Below, in pieces: positions 52,284 to 62,558 of a DNA stretch of 64,000 nt (the first letter of the stretch is position 1; each line of letters opens with the position of its first letter). The notes under the pieces are model-generated. The model searched no databases. It had not been told where the DNA came from and saw only the letters and a program-made list of their open reading frames with translations. Location: positions 1 through 64,000 of the forward strand of contig DATASQ010000061.1 in assembly GCA_036269135.1 (NCBI GenBank), in the 5' to 3' direction. Origin of the DNA: Palsa-343 sp036269135. GTDB taxonomy: Bacteria > Acidobacteriota > Terriglobia > Terriglobales > Acidobacteriaceae. Position numbers and translations under genes: made by a program.

Positions 52284-52592
52284 TCAATCCCCAACGAAAA
52301 CCAAGTACAAGTGGACAGCTTGTGCGGCCTTCTCCGCCATCGCTCCAACAGATTGCAGGAGGTCTTCCTCTGCGGGTGTCTTTGCACTTCTGCTAAGAGT
52401 TGTCCACTCGTCAAGGAATCGCCTCATTTGAATGCGGTTGAACACCGTGTCGCCATAATGGTCGATAGACGCCAACATAGGGAATGCGCCGGGATCGGGC
52501 GATTCAAGCAACTGTCCAAGGAGATTTTTTTCGTCCGCAACGAAGCCAAGCTGCTCGCCCGATTCGGTGCGCAGTTCGATACACAGCCCCAT
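52284..52592 (-). CDS. Hypothetical small protein
   Basis: The 102-residue product starts MGLCIELRTESGEQLGFVAD and contains FPMLASIDHYGDTVFNRIQM, a distinctive block, then helical segments ending AVHLYLVFVGD. This layout looks like a conserved family of small proteins of unknown role, sometimes found as accessory genes near toxin or immunity modules (recollection, unverified). The ATG at 52592 has GAGGG just upstream. Confidence 0.65.
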   Translation of the reverse strand: MGLCIELRTESGEQLGFVADEKNLLGQLLESPDPGAFPMLASIDHYGDTVFNRIQMRRFLDEWTTLSRSAKTPAEEDLLQSVGAMAEKAAQAVHLYLVFVGD

Positions 52593-52744
52593 ACGACCCT
52601 CGTTGTACAAATCTTATATGTGCGGATAGGCCCTCAGTCTCACCGACGGAACAACGGTTTCGAGGGCCTCAAAGCCGAGTGGAGCCTGACACAAGACCGT
52701 ACAACTATTCCTTAACGAACTTCGGGGACAGGCATCAGGCAGAT

Positions 52745-53209
52745 TCACTTGTTCAGCCTTCGGGAGCGTCCTTGCTGATCCGCACCCGACACCGGCCTTC
52801 GAGCCACGAGCAGCGTTGGTTCACGCGGCGTTCCGGCTTCCAGGGAGCGACGGACCATGTAGGCCGACCGGCTGAGCCGCGCTGCCCGCGCTCGATGATC
52901 GATCTCGGCGATTTCGCTTTCGCGCGCTGTGATGTTGACGCGAACCGTCTTCTCCGGCTCGCTGACCTCGACAAGAAAAGCGACCGCGCCGTCCATCGCC
53001 GGATCGCCCCGGAGGTCATCCAGAGTGGACGGCTGAGGCAGGACTTCACCGTCTTCCAGCATGCCGGCAACATGCAGCGACAGAGCCTCCGCAGCCATCT
53101 TCCGCGCATTCTCAAGGCTTGTACCCGCGGTGATGCATCCGGGAAGGTCGGGGAAGCTTACGCCGTAATCCGACTTGCCGTCTTTGTGGAGATAAGCAAT
53201 GTACTCCAT
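52745..53209 (-). CDS. hicB: HicB-family antitoxin
   Basis: The 154-residue protein has the HicB RNase H-like domain, YIAYLHKDGKSDYGVSFPDLPGCITAGTSLENA, with PDLPGC the family hallmark, and a C-terminal ribbon-helix-helix-like segment (about 88-130; VRVNITARESEIAEIDHRARAARLSRSAYM). It neutralises HicA and represses the operon. It is 11 bp downstream of hicA, with AAGGAA before its ATG. The C-terminal domain is a DNA-binding type seen in the longer HicB proteins. Confidence 0.9.
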   Translation of the reverse strand: MEYIAYLHKDGKSDYGVSFPDLPGCITAGTSLENARKMAAEALSLHVAGMLEDGEVLPQPSTLDDLRGDPAMDGAVAFLVEVSEPEKTVRVNITARESEIAEIDHRARAARLSRSAYMVRRSLEAGTPREPTLLVARRPVSGADQQGRSRRLNK

Positions 53210-53220
53210 GGCTTGTTCCT

Positions 53221-53409
53221 TCAGCGGAGTTTGATCCCGGCCTGCTTCTCGATGCTGCGCAGCGTTCCCAGGGGCACATCTCTGCGCGGTGCCGGAACTG
53301 TGACGCGTCCTGGTTTGGCCGGGTGTTTGAATTGCTTGTGGCTGCCCACCTGCGCCACCTCGAACCAGCCGTCTTCCTTTAGCCTGCGGATGATCTCCCG
53401 ACTGTTCAC
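53221..53409 (-). CDS. hicA: HicA-family mRNA interferase toxin
   Basis: The ~62-residue toxin begins VNSREIIRRLKEDGWFEVAQ, with the catalytic His in GSHKQFKHP and the basic end VPAPRRDVPLGTLRSIEKQAG. It folds as a dsRNA-binding-like domain and cuts mRNA in family members. The GTG at 53409 gives the usual HicA length; an ATG at 53436 would add nine residues. It is the first gene of the hicAB operon. Confidence 0.9.
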   Translation of the reverse strand: MNSREIIRRLKEDGWFEVAQVGSHKQFKHPAKPGRVTVPAPRRDVPLGTLRSIEKQAGIKLR

Positions 53410-53476
53410 GGTCGCAGCTTTCTTTCCATTATACACACCGAATACACACTGCCGGCTTCCGATTGCACCTGAGGAC

Positions 53477-55096
53477 CTAGGCCATTCGCGCTTCCGGCAG
53501 AGTTAAGTTGTCCGCGGTGGGCAGACGCGTGTCGGTGACCGGTTCACTGTAGCGAATGGCGAAGTTTTCGACCCGATGCAGCGCAAAGACGGGTGAGCCG
53601 GCTGCCGTCTGCGCCTGGATGCGGAAGAAGTTCGCGTTCTGCACATCCTGAAGGACGATGGCCGGGCGCGCATCCGGGGCGATGGTTTTGATCTGCACGT
53701 TGCTCATGGAGAGGCCTGTGAGGTGGCGCACGTAGAACCCAAAGGCCGGCATGGGCCCGAACATGTTAGGGTCGGGATACTTCTGCTCATTCTCCGGCGG
53801 CTGAACACTTCCCTGCTGCGCCGTACCCCCGCCCTCGCACACGATGAGCACGTCGTGAATGTCGATGTCTTCGATCGATCCATCGGGCACACCGCTGAGA
53901 ATGGAACAATAGGTCGAATCGGTATTCCAGCAAACGATGTTGCTGAACATGACGCGCCGGATGGAGCCGATCTTCGTCGATGCCGCGGGCCCGCGCAGGC
54001 GCGCACCCAGACGCACGAAGATCGGCGCCCGGACGATATCCCGCATGGTGATGTTGGTGATGGACACATCCTCGAGCCGGGCGCCGTCTTCGGATTCGAG
54101 GGCAAACCCCTGGCAGCCCTCGAAAATGCAGTTGGAGATGGCGATGTTGATGAAGCCGCCATTGGATTCCGTGCCGAACTTAATGCGGCCGGTGCGGGAA
54201 ACCTTCTCGTCTTCGGCGAATTTCTGCCATGTGCCATCGAGGACCGTTCCCATGACCCAACAGCCCGAGACATAGCAGTTCGTGATGGTCACGTTTTCGG
54301 TGGCGCGGGCCTTTCCCAGGGCATAGGAACTCTTCAGGCAGATGCCGTCGTCCCAGGGCGAATTGACCGTGCAGTTCGAGACGCGCACGTTACGGCAGCA
54401 GTCGATGTCCATGCCGTCGCGGTTGGTGTCGATGAGCAGGTTATCGATGGTGAGATTGTCGACGCCGGTGGCCAGAATGCCGAACCATCCGCCCTGCAGG
54501 ATGGCGAAGTCGCGCAGGAGGACATTGCGGCAGTTTTTCAGGGCGATCGACTTGTCGCCGATGCCGGGATTCTCCGCCCGCTCCGGCCCGCTCTCCGTCT
54601 TGGTCAGACCCTGGCCGTGGATCAGGCCGGCGCCGGTGATGGAGACATCGTGGAGGTCTTCGCCCCAGAGAAGGCTGTTGTGCCAGTGATTGTGGCCGTA
54701 ATCCTGGTAGGCTTCCCACGGTGTATTGGGCTCGGCCGCATCGTAGTGGGCGCCGTCGGCGGCAAGGATGGTCGCGGCAATATCCAGGCGCAGCTCGACG
54801 CTGCTTTTCAGATGGATCGAGTAGGAGGCGTAGGTCCCGGCGGGAAACAGGACCGTGCCGCCGCCTGCCGCTGCAGCGGCTTCGATCGCCTTGTTGATGG
54901 CCGGGGTATCGATGGTCTTTCCGTCGCCCACGGCACCGAAGTCCCGGACCGAGAAGACGCCGGAGGTGTGAGCCGCCGGTGTTTGCGCCGGTGCTTGCGC
55001 CGATGCCGGCACCGCCGCTCCGAGGGCGGCTCCGGTAATGCCGGCGCCCGCCAGCCGAAAGAAATCTCTTCGTGTATCCGACTTTGCGCCCTGCAT
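53477..55096 (-). CDS. Tat-exported glycoside hydrolase family 28-like protein
   Basis: The 539-residue protein has a twin-arginine signal (TRRDFFRLAGAGITGAALGA, about 8-27). The mature region begins FSVRDFGAVGDGKTIDTPAINKAIEAAAAAGG, typical of right-handed beta-helix pectinases, with NTPWEAYQDYGHNHWHNSLL, GGWFGILATGVDNLTIDN, DTNRDGMDIDCCRNVRVSNC (about 257-276) and NSPWDDGICLK, the DD/NxD-type catalytic loop of polygalacturonases. It probably acts on polygalacturonate-like sugars outside the cytoplasm. The ATG at 55096 has GAGGAG upstream; earlier in-frame codons lie in the promoter of the divergent lut operon. Confidence 0.85.
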   Translation of the reverse strand: MQGAKSDTRRDFFRLAGAGITGAALGAAVPASAQAPAQTPAAHTSGVFSVRDFGAVGDGKTIDTPAINKAIEAAAAAGGGTVLFPAGTYASYSIHLKSSVELRLDIAATILAADGAHYDAAEPNTPWEAYQDYGHNHWHNSLLWGEDLHDVSITGAGLIHGQGLTKTESGPERAENPGIGDKSIALKNCRNVLLRDFAILQGGWFGILATGVDNLTIDNLLIDTNRDGMDIDCCRNVRVSNCTVNSPWDDGICLKSSYALGKARATENVTITNCYVSGCWVMGTVLDGTWQKFAEDEKVSRTGRIKFGTESNGGFINIAISNCIFEGCQGFALESEDGARLEDVSITNITMRDIVRAPIFVRLGARLRGPAASTKIGSIRRVMFSNIVCWNTDSTYCSILSGVPDGSIEDIDIHDVLIVCEGGGTAQQGSVQPPENEQKYPDPNMFGPMPAFGFYVRHLTGLSMSNVQIKTIAPDARPAIVLQDVQNANFFRIQAQTAAGSPVFALHRVENFAIRYSEPVTDTRLPTADNLTLPEARMA

Positions 55097-55231
55097 CTCT
55101 GCTCCTCGACCATCGCGCTCGCGAAACCCGGCGCTCGGCAACTTCACCTTACCGGAGAGCTCCGCCGGAAAGGAAATTGTGCCGGCATGGCCGCGGTAGT
55201 GGGATGATGAAAGCTCGGAGCCAGGCCCACC

Positions 55232-55987
55232 GTGCGCGTATCGCTCTTCATCACCTGCTACAACGACACGCTCTTCCCCGCCACCGGCAAAGCCGTCGTT
55301 CGGCTGCTGGAACGGCTGGGCCACACCATCGACTTCCCGTTCGAGCAGACCTGCTGCGGGCAGATGCACTACAACACGGGCTATCAGCAGGAGGCGCTGC
55401 CGCTGATGCGGCGCTTCGTCGAGATCTTTCGCGATGCCGAGGCGGTGTGCGTTCCGTCGTCTTCCTGCGTGGCGATGATCCGCGATCACTATCCGAAGAT
55501 GGCCGCCGAACAGGGCGACCCGGGGCTGACGCGCGCGGTCGAGGAACTTCTACCCCGTGTGTATGAGCTGACGGAGCTGCTGGTGCATCGCTTCGGTCTT
55601 GAGGACGTGGGCGCGTACTTTCCGCATCGCGTGACGTACCACGCCAGCTGCCACTCGCAGCGGAGCCTGCACCTGGGGGATGTGCCCGTGCGGCTGCTGC
55701 GCAAGGTTCGCGGCATCGATCTGGTCGACTTGCCCAATATCGACCGCTGCTGCGGTTTCGGGGGCACCTTCGCCATCAAGATGGGCGATGTGTCGGCGGC
55801 TATGCTGGCGGACAAGATGAAGGATGTGGAGAGCACCGGAGCGGAGGTCATCACCGCTGTGGATACTTCCTGCCTGATGCACATTTTTGGCGGATTGCAT
55901 CGCCAGGGCGCGGGCGTGCGCATGGCGCATATCGCGGAAATCCTGGCGCGCACGGAATCCGACGGGCGCGAGGCTGGGGACCTATGA
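55232..55987 (+). CDS. lutA: L-lactate utilization protein LutA (Fe-S oxidoreductase)
   Basis: The 251-residue protein carries two CCG-type cysteine motifs: QTCCGQMHYN (about 39-48) and DRCCGFGGTFA (about 171-181), with CHSQRS and SCLMHI as further ligands of the [4Fe-4S]-type clusters in this family. With LutB and LutC it oxidises L-lactate to pyruvate in the cytoplasm, passing electrons on. The start is a GTG. It overlaps lutB by 4 bp. Confidence 0.93.
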   Translation: MRVSLFITCYNDTLFPATGKAVVRLLERLGHTIDFPFEQTCCGQMHYNTGYQQEALPLMRRFVEIFRDAEAVCVPSSSCVAMIRDHYPKMAAEQGDPGLTRAVEELLPRVYELTELLVHRFGLEDVGAYFPHRVTYHASCHSQRSLHLGDVPVRLLRKVRGIDLVDLPNIDRCCGFGGTFAIKMGDVSAAMLADKMKDVESTGAEVITAVDTSCLMHIFGGLHRQGAGVRMAHIAEILARTESDGREAGDL

Positions 55988-57423
55988 CCATACGCGTGGG
56001 CGAAACCGCGACGGCGCCGTCTTTTCAGAAGGCCGCGCTGCCTTTGCTGCAGGATGCGCAGCTGCGCAGGAACATCGGCCACGCTACGGACGTGATCCAG
56101 CGCAAGCGCGCTCACGTTGTCGCTGAGACGGCCGACTGGCAGGAGCTGCGCACGGCCGGCAATGCCATCAAGGCGCACACGCTGCGGCATCTCGACCACT
56201 ACCTGCTGCAGTTTGAGAAGGCCTGCACGGCTGCCGGCGGCCACGTGCACTGGGCGGCCGATGCGGATGAGGCCAACCAGATTATCGCCGGCCTGGTGCG
56301 GCAGTACGGCAGCAAAGAGGTCATCAAGATCAAGACGATGACCACGGATGAGACCGGGCTGAACGAGGCGCTGGAGCACGCGGGGATTTATCCCGTCGAA
56401 ACCGATCTGGGCGAGCTGATCCTGCAACTGGGGCACGAGAAACCTTCGCACATCGTCGGACCCTCACTGCACATCAATCGCAGGCAGGTGCGGGAGATTT
56501 TTCGCGAGCCGATGCACCTGCCGGATCTCAGTGACGAACCGGAGAAACTGACCGCCGCGGCGCGACGCTATCTGCGCGAGAAATTTCTCAGCGTCAAAGT
56601 GGGCGTCTCCGGGGCGAATTTTCTTATGGCGGACACGGGGAGCGTCTGCATTGTCGAGTCGGAAGGCAACGGGCGGATGTGTCTGACGATGCCCGATGTG
56701 CTGATCTCGCTGGCGGGCATCGAGAAGATCATTCCTTCTTTCCGCGACCTCGAAGTTTTCCTGCAGCTGTTGCCGCGGTCGGCTACCGGGGAGCGCATGA
56801 ATCCCTACAACTCCGTCTGGACCGGAGTGCGGGCCGGCGATGGCCCAAAACATTTCCACGTCGTGCTGCTGGACAACGGGCGCACCGGCATACTGCCCGA
56901 CCCGGAGGCTCGGCAAACACTGCAGTGCATTCGCTGCGGCGCCTGCCTGAACACCTGCCCGGTCTATCGGCAGACCAGCGGACTGGCTTATGGATCGGGC
57001 TATTCCGGCCCGATTGGCGCGATCGTCACGCCGCAACTGCTCGGGCTGCAGCATGCGCAGTCGCTGCCGTATGCCTCATCGCTGTGCGGAGCCTGCTACG
57101 AAGTTTGTCCGGTGAAGATCAATATCCCGGAGGTGCTGATCCATCTGCGGGGGCGTGTGGTGCGGGAGCAAAAGAGCGCGCTGGATCCTGAAGCCCTGGC
57201 CCTGAAGACAGTCGCGGCTATCTTTGCCAGCGGACGCCGCTTTGAGGCTGCGCAGCGCCTGGGGCGGATCGGCCAGCGGCCGTTTGTTTCGAAGGGCTGG
57301 GTGCGCGGGCTGCCTGGGATGCTCGGGAACTGGACCCGGGTGCGCGATCTGCGCGCCCTGCCGCCGCAGACGTTTCGCGAATGGTGGAAAGAGCGCAGCA
57401 AAGCCAGCGGAGGGGCGCGATGA
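55984..57423 (+). CDS. lutB: Iron-sulfur L-lactate utilization protein LutB
   Basis: The 479-residue protein has an N-terminal LUD domain (about 60-295; KIKTMTTDETGLNEALEHAGI, GANFLMADTGSVCIVESEGNGR) and two [4Fe-4S] motifs: CIRCGACLNTCPVY (about 315-328) and LCGACYEVCPVKI (about 364-376). It overlaps lutA by 4 bp (ATGA) and lutC by 4 bp. Electrons from lactate pass through it to the respiratory chain in family members. Confidence 0.94.
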   Translation: MTIRVGETATAPSFQKAALPLLQDAQLRRNIGHATDVIQRKRAHVVAETADWQELRTAGNAIKAHTLRHLDHYLLQFEKACTAAGGHVHWAADADEANQIIAGLVRQYGSKEVIKIKTMTTDETGLNEALEHAGIYPVETDLGELILQLGHEKPSHIVGPSLHINRRQVREIFREPMHLPDLSDEPEKLTAAARRYLREKFLSVKVGVSGANFLMADTGSVCIVESEGNGRMCLTMPDVLISLAGIEKIIPSFRDLEVFLQLLPRSATGERMNPYNSVWTGVRAGDGPKHFHVVLLDNGRTGILPDPEARQTLQCIRCGACLNTCPVYRQTSGLAYGSGYSGPIGAIVTPQLLGLQHAQSLPYASSLCGACYEVCPVKINIPEVLIHLRGRVVREQKSALDPEALALKTVAAIFASGRRFEAAQRLGRIGQRPFVSKGWVRGLPGMLGNWTRVRDLRALPPQTFREWWKERSKASGGAR

Positions 57424-58055
57424 CGGACGCTCGCCAGGCAATCCTCGAGCGGATTGGCGCGGGGCTCGGCGCCGCCGGCGATCCTGTGGCGGACTATGCG
57501 GCGATCCCGCGTGACTACCTCCAGCACGGCCAGCTCGACAGCGAGGCGCGGCTGCATCTTTTCCTGGAGCGCCTGCGCGACTATGACACGAATGTTGTCG
57601 AGACGGGCGCTGCCTCCGTGCCGGAGACGATTCTGAGCATCCTGCGCGAAAGTGGACAAAAGAAGGTGATCGTTGCGGACGGGCTGTCCGCGCAGTGGCT
57701 GCCCGCGGAATTCAGGTTCGTCCCGGAAGGGCAGGCTACGGTGCAGGACCTCGATGACTGCGACGGCATTGTGACGCTCTGCTCGGTGGCGATCGCCTGG
57801 ACCGGGACGATCGGGCTGACGCACGGTCCGGGCGAAGGAGCGCGGCGACTGACCCTGCTGCCGGATCGGCATCTGTGTCTCGTGCGCGCCGATCAGGTCG
57901 TGGAAACGGTCCCCGAAGCCATGAAGCGACTGGCCTCCTCGTCCACTCCTCTGCTGACGCTGATATCCGGGCCTTCGGCCACAGCCGATATCGAAATGAC
58001 CCGCATCCGAGGGGTCCACGGACCGCGGACGCTGGACGTGGTGCTCGTTCGCTGA
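57420..58055 (+). CDS. lutC: Lactate utilization protein LutC (LUD domain)
   Basis: The 211-residue protein is one LUD domain with GIVTLCSVAIAWTGTIGLTHGPGEGARRLTLLPDRHLCLV (about 119-158), the core signature. The ATG at 57420 overlaps the lutB stop; an in-frame codon 39 bp earlier is less likely. It completes the lutABC operon. No LutR/lactate permease gene is adjacent; the nearby DAACS symporter is 40 kb away. Confidence 0.92.
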   Translation: MTDARQAILERIGAGLGAAGDPVADYAAIPRDYLQHGQLDSEARLHLFLERLRDYDTNVVETGAASVPETILSILRESGQKKVIVADGLSAQWLPAEFRFVPEGQATVQDLDDCDGIVTLCSVAIAWTGTIGLTHGPGEGARRLTLLPDRHLCLVRADQVVETVPEAMKRLASSSTPLLTLISGPSATADIEMTRIRGVHGPRTLDVVLVR

Positions 58056-58295
58056 GGCAACGGAACTACTTTTCGGAACCGTGAAACTCTTCTGCACGCA
58101 CCCGTGACCAACCGTGGGCCGGCTTGCCGTTTTGGGCCTCAAGTCCGCATCAACACAGGGTTTGAAGGCGTGTGCCTTCCGTCACATCTCACTGCTGATT
58201 GCACTGTTATGCTCTGTGGTTCCCGTGATACAGTTCCTGAGCGCGGTCGAGGGACCGAAGCGCGGGCAGCAAATCCAACACGCAGGGGAGGGTCT

Positions 58296-60878
<2,583 letters not shown>

Positions 60879-60900
60879 TCGAAAACCAAAGCACCTGGAG

Positions 60901-60934
60901 GGCAGGGAGACCGCAGTCAGGCGGCTTCCCTGCC
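60901..60934 (+). terminator. Hairpin after hppA
   Basis: GGCAGGGA (60901-60908) pairs with TCCCTGCC (60927-60934), with an inner partly pairing GACCGC/GGCGGC. Only a weak T-rich stretch (TTCGCTGTTTC) follows, so it may be an imperfect intrinsic terminator. Confidence 0.5.
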
Positions 60935-61008
60935 TTCGCTGTTTCTGGAGCGGCTTCGCAACTGAAGCAGACGCACCTGGATGGCAAATCCCCTGATACC
61001 CTCGAAAC

Positions 61009-61908
61009 ATGATCAAGGGCATTACTTTTCTTCGCCTCGTGGACTCGCCGGCGCATTTTGACGACCTGGTGAGCTTCTTTTCCGCGCTGGGCTTTGAGGC
61101 GGGCCGCGGTTGGGACGATCCTCCTCCGCACGACGGCGCTTCCGGCGATTCCGGCGCGCGCGGACGGCCGTTTCTCGCGCCTCTGGGCAATCTGGAGTTT
61201 GTCGCGGGCAAGCTGCCTGCCCTCGGGTCCGATCTGTTGGTCGAAGTGACCGGCATCGACGATCTCCATCGTGTGGCAGAGCAATGGATCGCGAAACATA
61301 CCGCAGGCGGCCGTATCGGCAGCGTGGAAGAAACGCACTGGCGATCGCGGTTGTTCACGGTCGAGGCGGTTCCGGGCTTCTCCGTCGCGTTCTGGGAACG
61401 GCAGGATCCGCTGCGCGGCAAGCCGATTGCGCTGGAAGGCGACCTGAGCGCCGCGGGCCTGCGTTTTGCCATCGTTGTCGCGCGATGGAACGCCGTCATC
61501 ACCGACCGTTTGCTGCAGGGAGCGCTCGATGCCCTGCTGCGCAGTGGCGCGGCGCGCGAGCAGATCCGGATCGTGCGCGTTCCCGGCTCGTGGGAGATTC
61601 CCGCCGCGGCGCGGACGCTGGCCCAGAGCGGCGATTACGATGCCATCATCGCCCTCGGCTGCCTGATCCGCGGCGAGACTGCTCATTACGAGGCCATCTA
61701 CAACGAGGTCGCACGCGGCATCGGCCAGTCGCAGCAGGACACGGGCGTTCCGCACTCTTTTGGCGTGCTCACGTGCGAGACGCTGGAACAGGCGCTCGAT
61801 CGCGCCGGGCTGAAGAGCGGCAATAAGGGCTTCGAAGCGGCAGCCGCCGCCATCGAAATGGCGTCGCTGCAGGGCAAGCTGAGCGCGAAGACGGAGCAGG
61901 CGGTATGA
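61009..61908 (+). CDS. ribH: 6,7-dimethyl-8-ribityllumazine synthase with N-terminal VOC-like domain
   Basis: The 299-residue protein is a fusion. Residues ~1-132 look like a VOC (glyoxalase-type) fold: KGITFLRLVDSPAHFDDLVSFFSALGFE, LEFVAGKLP, then LFTVEAVPGFSVAFWERQDP. Residues ~145-299 are lumazine synthase: RFAIVVARWNAVITDRLLQGALDALL, VPGSWEIPAAARTLAQ, ALGCLIRGETAHYEAIYNEV (active H226) and GVLTCETLEQALDRAG. RibH makes the riboflavin precursor. Its end overlaps nusB by 4 bp (ATGA), a common ribH-nusB arrangement. The N-terminal domain is not in standard RibH (~155 residues). Confidence 0.9.
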   Translation: MIKGITFLRLVDSPAHFDDLVSFFSALGFEAGRGWDDPPPHDGASGDSGARGRPFLAPLGNLEFVAGKLPALGSDLLVEVTGIDDLHRVAEQWIAKHTAGGRIGSVEETHWRSRLFTVEAVPGFSVAFWERQDPLRGKPIALEGDLSAAGLRFAIVVARWNAVITDRLLQGALDALLRSGAAREQIRIVRVPGSWEIPAAARTLAQSGDYDAIIALGCLIRGETAHYEAIYNEVARGIGQSQQDTGVPHSFGVLTCETLEQALDRAGLKSGNKGFEAAAAAIEMASLQGKLSAKTEQAV

Positions 61909-62315
61909 CGCTGGTCGGCAAGCGGCGCAAGGCGCGTGAACTGGCGATGCAGATGCTCTTCCAGGCCGATGTCGGCCGGCAGAATCCGGACGAGGTCCGC
62001 AAGACGTTCTGGCAGGCGCGCGAGGAACTCGATGCGGGAACGCGCGGCTTTGCCGAAGACCTGTTTCGCGTGGCCACAGCGCGCGGAGCGGAGATTGACG
62101 CGCTGCTGGAACAGTATTCGAAGAACTGGCGCGTCAGCCGGATGCCGGCTGTCGATCGCAATCTGCTGCGGATGGCGGTCGCCGAACTGCTGGGCTTTCC
62201 CGGCACGCCTTCGCCGATCGTGATCGATGAGGCGCTGGAGATCGCTCGGCGCTACTCGGCTCCCGAATCCATTGACTTCCTGAACGCAATCCTCGACGCC
62301 ATTGCGCGGAGATAA
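61905..62315 (+). CDS. nusB: Transcription antitermination factor NusB
   Basis: The 136-residue all-helical protein begins GKRRKARELAMQMLFQADV and ends VIDEALEIARRYSAPESIDFLNAILDAIAR, both NusB hallmarks. It binds boxA RNA with NusE in rRNA antitermination. The ATG overlaps ribH by 4 bp. Confidence 0.95.
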   Translation: MTLVGKRRKARELAMQMLFQADVGRQNPDEVRKTFWQAREELDAGTRGFAEDLFRVATARGAEIDALLEQYSKNWRVSRMPAVDRNLLRMAVAELLGFPGTPSPIVIDEALEIARRYSAPESIDFLNAILDAIARR

Positions 62316-62345
62316 TCCCGCAGCGCTATTCTGGGGACGAATCTA

Positions 62346-62528
62346 ATGAAGCTGCTCGCCTGGCTCACCGAAACATTCATTCAAACCTTTGGGATTACCC
62401 GTCCGCGGCCGGAGCAGCAGCGGACTGCGCAAATGGTGTTGGGCGGATTTCTGCTGACCTTTTTCCTGGTGGTGGTTGCGGTGATGGTGTTTCTGGTCTA
62501 CGAAATCCATACCGGCAGCGCGCACTGA
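62346..62528 (+). CDS. Small single-helix membrane protein
   Basis: A 60-residue protein with an amphipathic N-terminus (LLAWLTETFIQTFGITRP) and one transmembrane helix (about 31-53; LGGFLLTFFLVVVAVMVFLV). It lies 30 bp after nusB on the same strand and may be co-transcribed. No family recognised, but codon use and layout look genuine. Confidence 0.68.
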   Translation: MKLLAWLTETFIQTFGITRPRPEQQRTAQMVLGGFLLTFFLVVVAVMVFLVYEIHTGSAH

Positions 62529-62558
62529 ACGGCCGGCCGTTGACCGACCTGTCGCTCG

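Noticed and set aside
54808..55207. Upstream extension of the GH28-like protein to a start near 55489
   Set aside because: This would put ~130 unrelated residues before the Tat signal and cover the lutA start; the ATG at 55096 with GAGGAG fits better.
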